This document shows, one piece after another, positions 54,892 through 63,403 of a stretch of DNA of 64,000 nucleotides. The stretch comes from MFD04580-c1 sp963702995 (GTDB lineage Bacteria > Planctomycetota > Phycisphaerae > Tepidisphaerales > Tepidisphaeraceae), in assembly GCA_963702995.1 (NCBI GenBank), contig OY969783.1, positions 4,588,001 to 4,652,000 of the forward strand. The letters are read 5' to 3'. The position numbers were made by a program, and so were the translations under genes. Within the stretch, counting starts at the first letter, position 1; every line of letters starts with the position of its first letter. A model generated the notes under the pieces. It ran no database searches. It had not been told where the DNA came from and was given only the letters and a program-made list of their open reading frames with translations.

Positions 54892-56724
54892 ATGCAAGAG
54901 CGGGCGGCCGGGTTGGAAGAGTTGGAGCGGATGAGCCCGATCCTCGGGCGGTTGGATGCGTTGCTGGCGGCCGCCCAGCCCAGCGTCGGGGCGGCGCGGC
55001 GGGCGGTGGTCGATCGGTGGCGGGCCGATGGCGACGCGCTTCGGTTCCATCTTCGAGACAGTGGCGGCCCCCGCAAGCTGGTCGCGGTGATCGGTGGGAC
55101 GGGGACGGGCAAGAGTACGCTGGTCAACCGTCTGTTCGGCCGGACCTTGACGGCCGCCAGCTTCCGGCGGACGTTTACGAGCGGCCCGGTGGCGATCGTT
55201 CGCTTGGCGGCCGACCTGCCGCGGGGGTGGACGGGGCTTGAGCCGGTGGTGGTCGCGCCCGACGAACTCCCGGCGCGGGGGCGGCCGGGGAGCCTGCTGG
55301 TCGTCGAGACGGGCGCCGTCGCGGTCGCTGGCGCGGATCCTGTCGTTGCCGGCCCCGTCACGTCGGAGCCGCACGCGCCTGACGCCGCCGTTGCGATCGA
55401 CCTTCCCGTCATTGTCGATACGCCCGACCTGGACGGCGATCAGCCGGCCCACCACGCCCAGGCCGATCGCGCCTTTCGGTGGGCGCAGGGGCTCCTGTTC
55501 CTGGTCACGCCGGAAAAGTACCAGATGACGGAGCTTCTGCCGTATTACCGGCTGGCCCGCCGGTACGGCGTGCCAGCGCTCTACGTGATGAACAAGTGCG
55601 AGGAGCAGGCGGTGGCCGAGGACTACCGCGCCCAGCTCGACGCGGCCGCCGCGGCGGGCGGCGATGCGGGCCCCGCGGCCGTCTACGTCATCCCTCGCGA
55701 CGACGCGGCCTACGAGCCGCCGGCGGCCATGGGCATCGCCGCGCTGCGGGCGGCCCTGGCCAGCCTGTCCGCCCCGCCCCCGCGCCGCCGAGCCGCGGGC
55801 CTTCAGATGCGGGCGGCCGATCTGCTCGGGCGGTTCTCGGACCAGTTGATCGCCCCGCTGCGCGAGGATCGAAAAGCCGCTGATGAGTTGATCACTTCGC
55901 TGCGGGCCATGGAGACGCCGGCCGCCGGGGTGGACGTGAACCCGTTGACTCAGCAGCTTCAGCGCCGGTTGCAGCAGCGGAGCATCCTCTATCTGATCGG
56001 GCCGGGGCGCGTGTTCGACCGGGTGCGTCAGGCGCCGTCGCTCCTGGCCCGTCTGCCGCGCGTCGCGTGGGACTACTTTCGCACGGGGGAAGTCTCGCCC
56101 GAGATGTTCCAGGCGGGGACGGCCGATCGCCGCGGCGGCGTCCCTGACTTCAAGGCGGCGCTGTCCGATCAGTTCGCGGTGCTGCAGAGCCGCATCGACG
56201 ATCTGCTTCGCACCAGCTCCGCGGCCGAGAAGTGGCTGGAAGACACCGACAAACCCTACGCCCCCGCGCGGCTCGACCCGGCCGACGCGGCCCGCATCGC
56301 CGAGGAAGAACTCGCCGACCTCACCGCATTCCTCGAACGCCGCTGGAACGCCACGCCCCGCGACACCAAAATGATCGAGAATTTCCTCCGCTATCTCCCC
56401 GGCGGCAAGAAACTCGTGAAATGGACCGAGGCGGCGCCTTACCTGCTCACGGTCGTCCTGATCACCCACCACGCGGTCTTCGGCCACATCGATCTGATGG
56501 TGCTCGGCGGGTACGCCCTGGCGACCTGGGTGACCGAGCGGCTGAGCAACGAAGTGACCGCCCGAACCCGCGCCACCAACGCCCGAATCGAGGCTCGGTT
56601 TACCCAGCTCGCCCACGAGCAGATCGAACGCGTCTATGAATGGCTCGACCGCCAGGCCCCGCCGGCCCGCACCCTCGACCAGCTCCAGCGCACCGCGGAT
56701 GAGATCTCATTGATGCTCTCGTAG
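54892..56724 (+). CDS. Dynamin-like membrane GTPase 2
   Basis: A 610-residue GTPase. P-loop GGTGTGKS (68-75), G3 region IVDTPDLDGD (DxPDxD, as in GTPase 1), and G4 NKCE. A helical stalk-like region follows (LLGRFSDQLIAPLREDRKAA), then a membrane-associated hydrophobic region (PYLLTVVLITHHAVFG, IDLMVLGGYALATWV) and a final helix (FTQLAHEQIERVYEWLDRQA). I chose the ATG at 54892; the long upstream open frame is repeat sequence. Probably a membrane-remodelling or membrane-tethering GTPase; whether it pairs with GTPase 1 is an inference. Confidence 0.78.
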   Translation: MQERAAGLEELERMSPILGRLDALLAAAQPSVGAARRAVVDRWRADGDALRFHLRDSGGPRKLVAVIGGTGTGKSTLVNRLFGRTLTAASFRRTFTSGPVAIVRLAADLPRGWTGLEPVVVAPDELPARGRPGSLLVVETGAVAVAGADPVVAGPVTSEPHAPDAAVAIDLPVIVDTPDLDGDQPAHHAQADRAFRWAQGLLFLVTPEKYQMTELLPYYRLARRYGVPALYVMNKCEEQAVAEDYRAQLDAAAAAGGDAGPAAVYVIPRDDAAYEPPAAMGIAALRAALASLSAPPPRRRAAGLQMRAADLLGRFSDQLIAPLREDRKAADELITSLRAMETPAAGVDVNPLTQQLQRRLQQRSILYLIGPGRVFDRVRQAPSLLARLPRVAWDYFRTGEVSPEMFQAGTADRRGGVPDFKAALSDQFAVLQSRIDDLLRTSSAAEKWLEDTDKPYAPARLDPADAARIAEEELADLTAFLERRWNATPRDTKMIENFLRYLPGGKKLVKWTEAAPYLLTVVLITHHAVFGHIDLMVLGGYALATWVTERLSNEVTARTRATNARIEARFTQLAHEQIERVYEWLDRQAPPARTLDQLQRTADEISLMLS

Positions 56725-56824
56725 GGCGTGGTTTTCAACCCGTCGCTTGAGGCGGATGGCGGGGTAAATGACGCGCTTCGATGTGAGGCGTTCGGTGAGC
56801 GCCTTGTCCGCCCCTGCGCGTCCT

Positions 56825-57013
56825 TCAGGTGTTGTCGTAAACCTTCTGATATGAAGCCGGGATCGGCGGGCTTCGTGTGTCCGAGCCGGGCGGTGCTGCT
56901 TTCGCGCTCTGCGCTAAATTCGCGATCGCCCCCGCCGCCAGCATTTCCGACGACAGGTCCGGGCTGTTCGCGATCTGTTCGTCCACTTCCTTCCACTCTT
57001 CGCGCGTCATCAT
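56825..57013 (-). CDS. Small hypothetical protein
   Basis: A 62-residue protein: MMTREEWKEVDEQIANSPDL, then helical SSEMLAAGAIANLAQSAKA and a Pro/Ser tail. CGGAGA lies upstream of the ATG. No family recognised. It is supported by its amphipathic N-terminus and ribosome site only. Confidence 0.5.
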   Translation of the reverse strand: MMTREEWKEVDEQIANSPDLSSEMLAAGAIANLAQSAKAAPPGSDTRSPPIPASYQKVYDNT

Positions 57014-57093
57014 AGGCAGTCTCCGTTCTCGGAGACTCTACCTGAGGCACGCGATGCGACGCAATGCGTGCCCTACGAAGGCGCGGCCGCCGC

Positions 57094-57642
57094 TCACCCG
57101 GCGACGCGTTGTTCGACGGCGTCGTGTGATTGCGCGGGCAGGACGAGTCGAGGGGCGTCGGCGGGGGCCTGGAGGGTGTCGAGGGCTTGGATGAACTGGC
57201 CGCCGATCGCGAAGAGGTCTTTCGCCAGCGGCTGCCAGTAGGTAACCGTGCAGAGCAGTGCGACAACTTCGTCGGTCTGGTTCGAGCCATCGGCGGCCGC
57301 CCTAGGGACGGTGACGGTGGGGACTCGTTCCACCTCACCGGACGCCCCGGCGGATTCGCCGGCGTGCAGCAGGCCCACGGGCTTGGGGAGGAGCAGGACG
57401 AACTGCGTGTCGAGCGGGAGCCGGCGGGGGAGCAGGATGCGGACGCCGCCTCGGGAGAGGTCGCGGACGGGGACGCTCAGGGGCGGGGCGAAGCCGGCTG
57501 CCACGCCTTCGGGACAGGGGAGGATCGTGAGGCGCTCGTGCAGCGCGACGCGCGGCTCGCGACGCTGGCCGCCCGCCTGAAGGGCGCCGTCCGGTTCCAG
57601 CGAGCGGACGACGGCATCAAATACGTTCGAGCCCAGGATCAT
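57094..57642 (-). CDS. PilZ domain protein
   Basis: A 182-residue protein with the two c-di-GMP-binding motifs of PilZ: RREPRVALHER (RxxxR) near residue 28 and VRDLSRGGVRILLP (D/NxSxxG) near residue 60. It is a likely c-di-GMP effector. The ATG at 57642 begins MILGSNVFDAVVRSL; the longer upstream frame looks non-coding. An Ala/Gly-rich loop around GESAGASGEVERVPT interrupts the barrel. Partner not evident, though flagella and prepilin-like genes are both in the window. Confidence 0.85.
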   Translation of the reverse strand: MILGSNVFDAVVRSLEPDGALQAGGQRREPRVALHERLTILPCPEGVAAGFAPPLSVPVRDLSRGGVRILLPRRLPLDTQFVLLLPKPVGLLHAGESAGASGEVERVPTVTVPRAAADGSNQTDEVVALLCTVTYWQPLAKDLFAIGGQFIQALDTLQAPADAPRLVLPAQSHDAVEQRVAG

Positions 57643-58004
57643 GGCTTCTCCCTGCTTCACCCGGCCGTCACAGTCGCGTCGATCGGTTCGACACCCGCCG
57701 GGCACGCCACATTTTTCCGCTTCTCCAATCAAGTATCGGGTTCGACCTCGCTCAACCTAAGTCTGTGTGTCTGATCCGTAGGGCCGGCGGAAGAAGTCCG
57801 ATAACATCGGCCGCGTCGAGGCTGTGGTGCGTGCGGCTGATGGCGTCCCACTGAACCGATCGCGGGCCTGACGCACTTCAGTTGGAGGATCGCACGTGGC
57901 GGTCTTGAGCTCGGCCCGGTTCGCTGTCGCGGCGCAGGCCGAAGTGTGGGAAGATAGGGGTGTCGGTCATCACTGCCCGTCGCGGCGGAAGGAGACGGAG
58001 GGGC
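57643..58004. other. Divergent gap between PilZ and DUF2784 genes
   Basis: About 360 bases without a gene. CCGATAACATCGG at 57798-57810 is a short inverted repeat (CCGAT-AAC-ATCGG) that could be an operator; no promoter is convincing. Confidence 0.4.
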
Positions 58005-58493
58005 ATGAGCGCAGGCCAATTCAAGTTCCTGGTGGACGCGCTTGTCCTGTTCCACATGAGCTTCGTCATCTTCGTGTTGTTTGGGGGGTTCCTTGCCCTC
58101 TGGAAGCGCTGGGCCATCCTCGCGCACCTGCCGTGCCTCGCGTGGGGGATCCACGTCGAGCTGTCCCATCGCCTCTGTCCGCTGACGCCCCTGGAGAACC
58201 AGCTCCGCCGCAGCGCCGGGGAAGCGCAGTACCAGGGTAGCTTTGTTGACCACTACATCATGCCGGTGCTCTATCCACACGGGCTGACGCAGCAGATGCA
58301 GGTGGAGATCGCGTGCGTCATCATTTTCTTAAACGGCCTGGCGTACGGGACGCTCATTTATAGGGCAATCCGCGCCCGTCGCGCCGCTCGACTTGCCGGC
58401 GCAAACCCGGTCGAGCGAAGCTCACTTCCCGACCGCGAGCATGCCGAAGCCGCCGCAACCCCGGCGAGCGGCGTCCCTGTCTCGGTTGATTAA
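58005..58493 (+). CDS. DUF2784 membrane protein
   Basis: A 162-residue protein with about four membrane helices. DUF2784 hallmarks are visible: LVLFHMSFVIFVLFGGFLAL, HLPCLAWGIHVELSHRLCPL, TPLENQLRR and SFVDHYIMPVLYPHGL. The ATG at 58005 gives the family start. The function of the family is unknown. The tail is polar and ends 82 bases before the prepilin genes, on the same strand. Confidence 0.88.
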   Translation: MSAGQFKFLVDALVLFHMSFVIFVLFGGFLALWKRWAILAHLPCLAWGIHVELSHRLCPLTPLENQLRRSAGEAQYQGSFVDHYIMPVLYPHGLTQQMQVEIACVIIFLNGLAYGTLIYRAIRARRAARLAGANPVERSSLPDREHAEAAATPASGVPVSVD

Positions 58494-58575
58494 CCTCCAG
58501 TCACTTTTTGACGACCTTTCATGCAGGGGCCGGGCACGCTCCGCCGCCAGTCGCGCCCGCATGAGGTGGTCCACC

Positions 58576-59077
58576 ATGTCAACTCCGTTGCCGGCCGCCG
58601 ACCGTACGCATCGCCCTCGAACAGGGCGGCGGGGGCAAAGCCTGCTTGAAGTGACGATGGTGCTGACGATCGTCGCATCCATGGCGGGGATCGCGATCCC
58701 GCACTACGGCGCGGCGATCGCCCGCTCCCGGGCGGAGGCGGCCGCCCGGCGAATCGTCGCTGATATCGGCTTGGCGCGGGCCGGCGCGCGTGACCAGCCA
58801 GCCGCAGTCAATCACCTTCTCGGCCCCATCCGGCGGGTACACGCTCGCCCAGACGCTCGACCCGGATCATCCGACCCGCGCCTATTGGGTCAGCCTCGCC
58901 GCGGCACCCTACGGGGCGACGCTGGTCTCGGCGGCGTTTGGTGCGCCGGCGAAAGCGACGGTGACGTTCGATCGGTTCGGCTCGCCCTCGGCTGGAGGGA
59001 CGGTGGTCGTTCGGGTGGGCGATGTCGATCAGACCGTCACCCTCGACGCCGCAACCGGAAGGGCGACCCTCCCATGA
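58576..59077 (+). CDS. Prepilin-like protein (GspH/FimT type), frameshifted
   Basis: A class-III-type N-terminus: basic leader, then GQSLLEVTMVLTIVASMAGI with Glu at +5 and an intact cleavage Gly, followed by helix IARSRAEAAARRIVADIGLA as in GspH minor pseudopilins. The C-terminal part (TSQPQSITFSAPSGGYTLAQ, VDQTVTLDAATGRATLP) is in another frame. Removing one base, or adding two, near 58776-58790 restores DIGLARA-ARVTSQPQSITF. The stop overlaps the next start by ATGA, so the two genes are coupled. Confidence 0.78.
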
Positions 59078-60042
59078 GCGGCCGCCGGATGAAAACGCGG
59101 TTGCTCGGCCGGGGACGGCGCGGCTTCACGCTGGTTGAGATGACGGTCAGCCTTGCGATCGTATCAATTCTGGCGGTGGCGGTCGGGGCGGCGCTGCGGC
59201 TGGGCCTGGCGGCCGCCGGCGCAGCGCCCGGCGCCGGCGCCGTCAACGCCGCCGGACAGGCCACGGCGGCCGAAGCGGCGGATCAGATCGCCGCCGACCT
59301 GAACGTCGCCCTCGACTTCACCGAAAAGACGCCCACCGCCCTCACCTTCACCGTCCCGAACCGGGATGGGGATGGCAGACCCGAGACCATTCGATACGCC
59401 TGGTCCGGCGCCAACGGAGACGCCTCGCTCACGCCGCCGGCCCCACCCTGGACGCTCACCCGCGAATACAACGGCGGGCCCTGGGCTGCGTTGGCCCGTA
59501 ACGTGCGATCGTGCGATTTCCGGCTGCTCTATCGCGACATCGCAGGGGCGCCGGTAGCGCCGGCGCCGCAGGTGCTCCTGTCGTTCGACCCTGTTGGCGG
59601 GGCCGGATCGCAGGCATGGGTCGATCCGACGACGTCGGCCGCCGTGGGCTTTCAACTTGCCTCGGCAGGCTCCTTCACCGTCACCGAGATTTCGATCGAC
59701 CTGCTGTCGGCGCCGACGCCCGATGGGATCGTGAAGGTGCAGTTCTGCGACGCCGACGCCTCCAATCGGCCGACCGCGGTCCGGGAAGAGGCGCAGATCC
59801 CCTGCCTGGCCGGAAGTGATGTCGGTACCTGGGTGACGGCGTCATTCAAGACGCTCTCCCGGCTCGATCGATCGAAGCACTATGCCGTCAATGTCGTGGG
59901 GTATCGCGGCTCGGCGAAGTCAGGCGGCGTGGTGCTCGCCCCGGGCCGGCCTGGCGGTGCCACGGCGTACGCGTGGGCGCCCGGCGGGTGGTCAGCGACG
60001 TCGTCCTGCATGCGGGTCTATGTCCGAGGGACTTCGCCATGA
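59074..60042 (+). CDS. Prepilin-like protein (GspJ type)
   Basis: A 322-residue exported pseudopilin. After a basic leader the cleavage site is RRGFTLVEMTVSLAIVSILA (Gly/Phe with Glu5), followed by a hydrophobic helix and a large strand-rich domain (NVALDFTEKTPTALTFTVPN). It is longer than a typical GspJ; the C-terminal ~150 residues (SFTVTEISIDLLSAPTPDGI onward) form an extra sandwich-like domain. It overlaps both neighbouring prepilin genes by ATGA, indicating one operon. Confidence 0.82.
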   Translation: MSGRRMKTRLLGRGRRGFTLVEMTVSLAIVSILAVAVGAALRLGLAAAGAAPGAGAVNAAGQATAAEAADQIAADLNVALDFTEKTPTALTFTVPNRDGDGRPETIRYAWSGANGDASLTPPAPPWTLTREYNGGPWAALARNVRSCDFRLLYRDIAGAPVAPAPQVLLSFDPVGGAGSQAWVDPTTSAAVGFQLASAGSFTVTEISIDLLSAPTPDGIVKVQFCDADASNRPTAVREEAQIPCLAGSDVGTWVTASFKTLSRLDRSKHYAVNVVGYRGSAKSGGVVLAPGRPGGATAYAWAPGGWSATSSCMRVYVRGTSP

Positions 60043-60659
60043 AATCCAGCATATCCGCCATTTACACCCGCGCCGGTCGGCGGCCGGCGTTCACGCTGGT
60101 CGAAGCGATTATGGCCGTGGCGATCTGCGGCGGGATGCTGGCCATGGCGATGACCAGCTTCGCCGCTGTCGGCCGCGTGAGATTGCTCCAGGCGGAGCGC
60201 CAGCAGGGGACCGCGCTCGGGGAGCAGCTTCTGATCGAAGTCCTGCAATGCGCCTTCGCCGACCCGGGGCAACCCTGGTTAAGGACCGGCCGGCCCACGT
60301 GGTCCTGTGTGACCGATTATGCCGGTTACGTCGAAGCCAGGCCCGCGGAGAAGGACGGGACGCCGATGGGCGGCTGCTCGGGCTGGAAGCGTTCGGTCAT
60401 TGTGGAGGACGTTGACGCGGCCGCCCCGATGCGACCGAAGACGGGTTCTTCGGTGCGTCGGGTGACGGTGATCGTAACCGCCCCGTCAGGGCGGATGTGG
60501 TCATTGAGCGGCCTTCGGTCGAGCTTTGGCGCTTATGAGGCGACTCCGGCGACAGCGACGCATTTTCTCACCTATGGCGCGGTCGAGCTGAGGGTCGGCA
60601 CGAACGCAGCGCCCGTCCGGCGTACGGGCCATCCGCTGAACGTCACGACGTCACAGTAA
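60039..60659 (+). CDS. Prepilin-like protein (GspI/GspG-like)
   Basis: A 206-residue protein. The leader ends RRPAFTLVEAIMAVAICGGM: the position before cleavage is Ala rather than Gly, unusual for prepilin peptidase, which may slow or prevent processing. A single membrane helix is followed by a domain with EQLLIEVLQCAFADPGQPWL. It starts inside the ATGA overlap with the preceding gene. Type (GspI versus PilV) cannot be settled. Confidence 0.75.
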   Translation: MKSSISAIYTRAGRRPAFTLVEAIMAVAICGGMLAMAMTSFAAVGRVRLLQAERQQGTALGEQLLIEVLQCAFADPGQPWLRTGRPTWSCVTDYAGYVEARPAEKDGTPMGGCSGWKRSVIVEDVDAAAPMRPKTGSSVRRVTVIVTAPSGRMWSLSGLRSSFGAYEATPATATHFLTYGAVELRVGTNAAPVRRTGHPLNVTTSQ

Positions 60660-60701
60660 CGCTTCGCCGCGGCCGACAGGTTCGATCGATCGGAAAAGCT
60701 G

Positions 60702-61928
60702 ATGCGCCATTCCCGACTCAAGCCCCGCGGCACGATCTACACACTGATGCTCGGCGTGGCGATGTTGCTGACGGTCGTGGGCGTCGGGGCCGTTCTGGCG
60801 GCACGCGTCTCTCTGCGATCCGCCACCGCATCGGACGACTGGAACGAGGCTGGCCTGACCGCCTATTCGGCCTGCGAGCTCGCCCTCTCCCAGATGAACG
60901 CCGCCGCCGCGGCCAGCCCCTCGGCGTGGCGAAACGGTTACACCAGCGGTGAAACCGCGTTCAGCATACCCTGGGGGCGCGGGACGCTGAGCTGGGCCTT
61001 AGTCGATCCGAACGGTGATTTCTCGGACGATTACACGACTCCGTTCACGATCTACGGGATTGGGAAGGTCGGCGTTGCGACGCGCGTTTACAGCGTCCAG
61101 GTGGGCGCCGGTGGCCGGGGGATCGATGCGCTCCGGGCGGCCGTTCATGCGGCGGGCTCGCTCTCCACCGGAGGCGTGACGATCGCCGTTGGCGGGCCAC
61201 TCTCAACCAACGGCCGCTCGACGCTGGGGGGAACGGTCCACGCGAATGTGGAGTCGGCGGGGAAGGCGACCGGATCGTTGCCGGTCTCCCCATCAGTGCT
61301 GATCGCCAACGCGGCCGCCAAGACGATGCCGTCGAGCCACGCCTTTGCGACCTACCGGTCCAAGGCGACGGCGCTCCCCGCCAGCAGCTTTTCCGGCAGC
61401 ACCTTCGCGCATCCGGTCGTCAGCAACACGACAGCACCGGGGGGCGTGACCAATCCGGACGGCCTGTATTACCTTCAGCTCCCCAGCGCCGGCACGGTGA
61501 CGATCCGGGCGAGTCATATCAAGGGAACGCTTGTGATCGACGGGAGCCCAAACCAGGCGAGCCAGACCCTCGTCTTGAACGGCGACATCTACTGGGAGCC
61601 GCAGCGGTCGGACTACCCGATCCTGATCACGCGGGGAGTGCATACGGTGCGGTTCAACGGCCAAGTCTCCCGCACCAGCCCGACGCCCGGCGCCAGTTTG
61701 CCCAGCGAGCTGAACGGCCTGATCCACCTTGCCGGGACGACCACCGTGCAACTGCGGACTGGCTTCTATCTTCATGGCTGCCTGATCGCCGACGGCGCCG
61801 TGTCAACCTCCGGCGACACAGCAATCCTCGCCGACCCCAGCCTGCTGGCGACGCCGCCGAACGGCTATCAGGTTGGGAACGTCCTCACCCCGATCCCCGG
61901 CACATGGGACTGGTCGCATTGGCCATGA
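60702..61928 (+). CDS. PilX-like pilus assembly / surface protein
   Basis: A 408-residue protein. N-terminal helix GTIYTLMLGVAMLLTVVGVG is prepilin-like in position but lacks the Glu at +5, as in PilX-type proteins. The long C-terminal part is strand-rich and resembles DUF7305-type right-handed structures (GPLSTNGRSTLGGTVHANVE, SGSTFAHPVVSNTTAPGGVT). It begins 42 bases after the preceding prepilin gene and probably belongs to the same operon. There is no pilus ATPase, platform or secretin gene in the window. Confidence 0.7.
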   Translation: MRHSRLKPRGTIYTLMLGVAMLLTVVGVGAVLAARVSLRSATASDDWNEAGLTAYSACELALSQMNAAAAASPSAWRNGYTSGETAFSIPWGRGTLSWALVDPNGDFSDDYTTPFTIYGIGKVGVATRVYSVQVGAGGRGIDALRAAVHAAGSLSTGGVTIAVGGPLSTNGRSTLGGTVHANVESAGKATGSLPVSPSVLIANAAAKTMPSSHAFATYRSKATALPASSFSGSTFAHPVVSNTTAPGGVTNPDGLYYLQLPSAGTVTIRASHIKGTLVIDGSPNQASQTLVLNGDIYWEPQRSDYPILITRGVHTVRFNGQVSRTSPTPGASLPSELNGLIHLAGTTTVQLRTGFYLHGCLIADGAVSTSGDTAILADPSLLATPPNGYQVGNVLTPIPGTWDWSHWP

Positions 61929-62388
61929 TGCCGCTCAGGCCCGGATCAATCTTGCCCATTCAATTTCCCCCGACACACGCCTATCCTTAATAAAACGTGC
62001 TTTCGGGCGCACCTAAACGCTACAGCTTTCCTATCCGTCTGCTTTTGCGGCCGCTCCGGGCTTCCGCACTCGGGAAGCGACCGCCGCGCGCGAAACCATA
62101 ACGTATGTTTCTTCTGTCCTTGGACGGGCTTTGATCGGCAGATCTCCTTCGAGCTTTTGGCCGGATGGGAATGCCGGCCAGGCGTCGAAGGGTCTTCCGG
62201 CCATGATGCGGCCGCAGGTCCGAGGTTTCGGTCCGCCGTGGGCGCGTGAGTCGCCCGCTCTAACTGATTGCCAATCCCGCACGCCTTGAAGTGCGACCCC
62301 AATCGGGCCGCCCGGGGCGACTCGCGCCCATTTCCGGGCCGACGCGGGCGACGGCAACGGACGGCACCGACTGCTACGGAGGCTATAT
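61929..62388. other. Long leader region before the VPLPSA protein
   Basis: About 460 bases without a gene. It is relatively A+T-rich at 61960-62040 and G+C-rich later. CTATCCTTAATAAAA at 61981-61995 could be part of a promoter. No riboswitch that I recognise. Confidence 0.4.
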
Positions 62389-63210
62389 ATGATGCGTACT
62401 TTCCCCAGTAAGGTCGCTCGCCGGCTTGCGGCCGCCGCGCTCGTGATCGTCGGTGGCGCCAACATCGCGTCGGCCGGAACGAGCAGCGTTGTTTTCGCCA
62501 GCACCGGTGCCAACAGCGTAAAGCACCGGGCCAGCTTTTCCGGCACCGCGTCGTTCGACAACACGACGGATCTCCTGACCGTCACGCTGACGAACACGAC
62601 CGCGTCCCATAAAGGCTACCTGACGCGTTTTGCCTTCGATATCGCGGGCTCGCAGGCCGCCAAGTATGAGGACACGGATGGGCGCCGGGGCTTCAACGCG
62701 GTGTTGCCCCGGCACGGGCTCAAGCTCAAGCCGTTCGGCGTCTATGAGGAAGGCGTGAAGCTGTACGGTTCGGCCCATCATGGGATCGCCGCCGGGTCGT
62801 CGCGGTCGTTCCTGTTCGACGTCCAGGGAGCTACCTTGGGCGAGCAGGCGATCGATCTGCTGACCAACTCCAAGGGGCTCTCGATCGTCGCGGACTTCAA
62901 GGGGCTCCGTCACGGCAAGCGCGACCGGGTCGGCGTGGACCTTTCGCTTCCGGTCAGCACGCTGGTGCCGGGCGGCGTGGTGACGCCGACGCCGATCCCG
63001 ATCGACATTCCGCCGGCGGGTGGCGGAGGCAAAGGCGTTCCGGCCGGCGGCGGCGGGGGCGTGCTCCCGGGTGGCGGCGGTGGAAATGGGGGCAAAGGCG
63101 GAGGCATTGTCGCGGTGCCGCTCCCTTCGGCTGGCTGGAGCGGCCTGGGCATGATGGGCTTGCTGGTGGCCGCTTCGCTTCGCCGCAAAGGAGTCATGGC
63201 GGCCGCCTGA
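62389..63210 (+). CDS. Secreted protein with VPLPSA (PEP-CTERM-like) C-terminal sorting signal
   Basis: A 273-residue exported protein. Signal peptide: AAALVIVGGANIASA. The strand-rich body includes DLLTVTLTNTTASHKGYLTR, typical of choice-of-anchor PEP-CTERM proteins. A Gly-rich linker (GGGGKGVPAGGGGGVLPGGG) leads to IVAVPLPSAGWSGLGMMGLL, then a hydrophobic helix and a basic tail (RRKG). That layout is a PEP-CTERM/VPLPA-type signal read by an exosortase. No exosortase gene is seen in the window. GGAGG lies six bases before the ATG at 62389. Confidence 0.8.
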   Translation: MMRTFPSKVARRLAAAALVIVGGANIASAGTSSVVFASTGANSVKHRASFSGTASFDNTTDLLTVTLTNTTASHKGYLTRFAFDIAGSQAAKYEDTDGRRGFNAVLPRHGLKLKPFGVYEEGVKLYGSAHHGIAAGSSRSFLFDVQGATLGEQAIDLLTNSKGLSIVADFKGLRHGKRDRVGVDLSLPVSTLVPGGVVTPTPIPIDIPPAGGGGKGVPAGGGGGVLPGGGGGNGGKGGGIVAVPLPSAGWSGLGMMGLLVAASLRRKGVMAAA

Positions 63211-63270
63211 TCCACGCCGGCCGCCCAGGCCATCTGACGGCGATGATCGCAACTAAGGCTCCTTCTCACG

Positions 63271-63305
63271 GCAAGCCGCCGGCCCACCCCGGGTCGGCGG
63301 CTTGC
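63271..63305 (+). terminator. Intrinsic terminator after the VPLPSA gene
   Basis: GCAAGCCGCCG (63271-63281) and CGGCGGCTTGC (63295-63305) form a perfect 11-bp stem with a 13-base loop, followed by TTTGATG. Confidence 0.75.
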
Positions 63306-63403
63306 TTTGATGATGCGGGGCATCTCGCGTCGGAGATTCGTGCCGCGCATACTCTGGCTTGCCGCGATCGGCCGCGTGAATCAGCGGCGGAAGCGATCCC
63401 TTT

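Noticed and set aside
54886..56616. A 576-codon minus-strand frame opposite dynamin-like gene 2
   Set aside because: The plus strand shows clear GTPase motifs; the antisense text has none.
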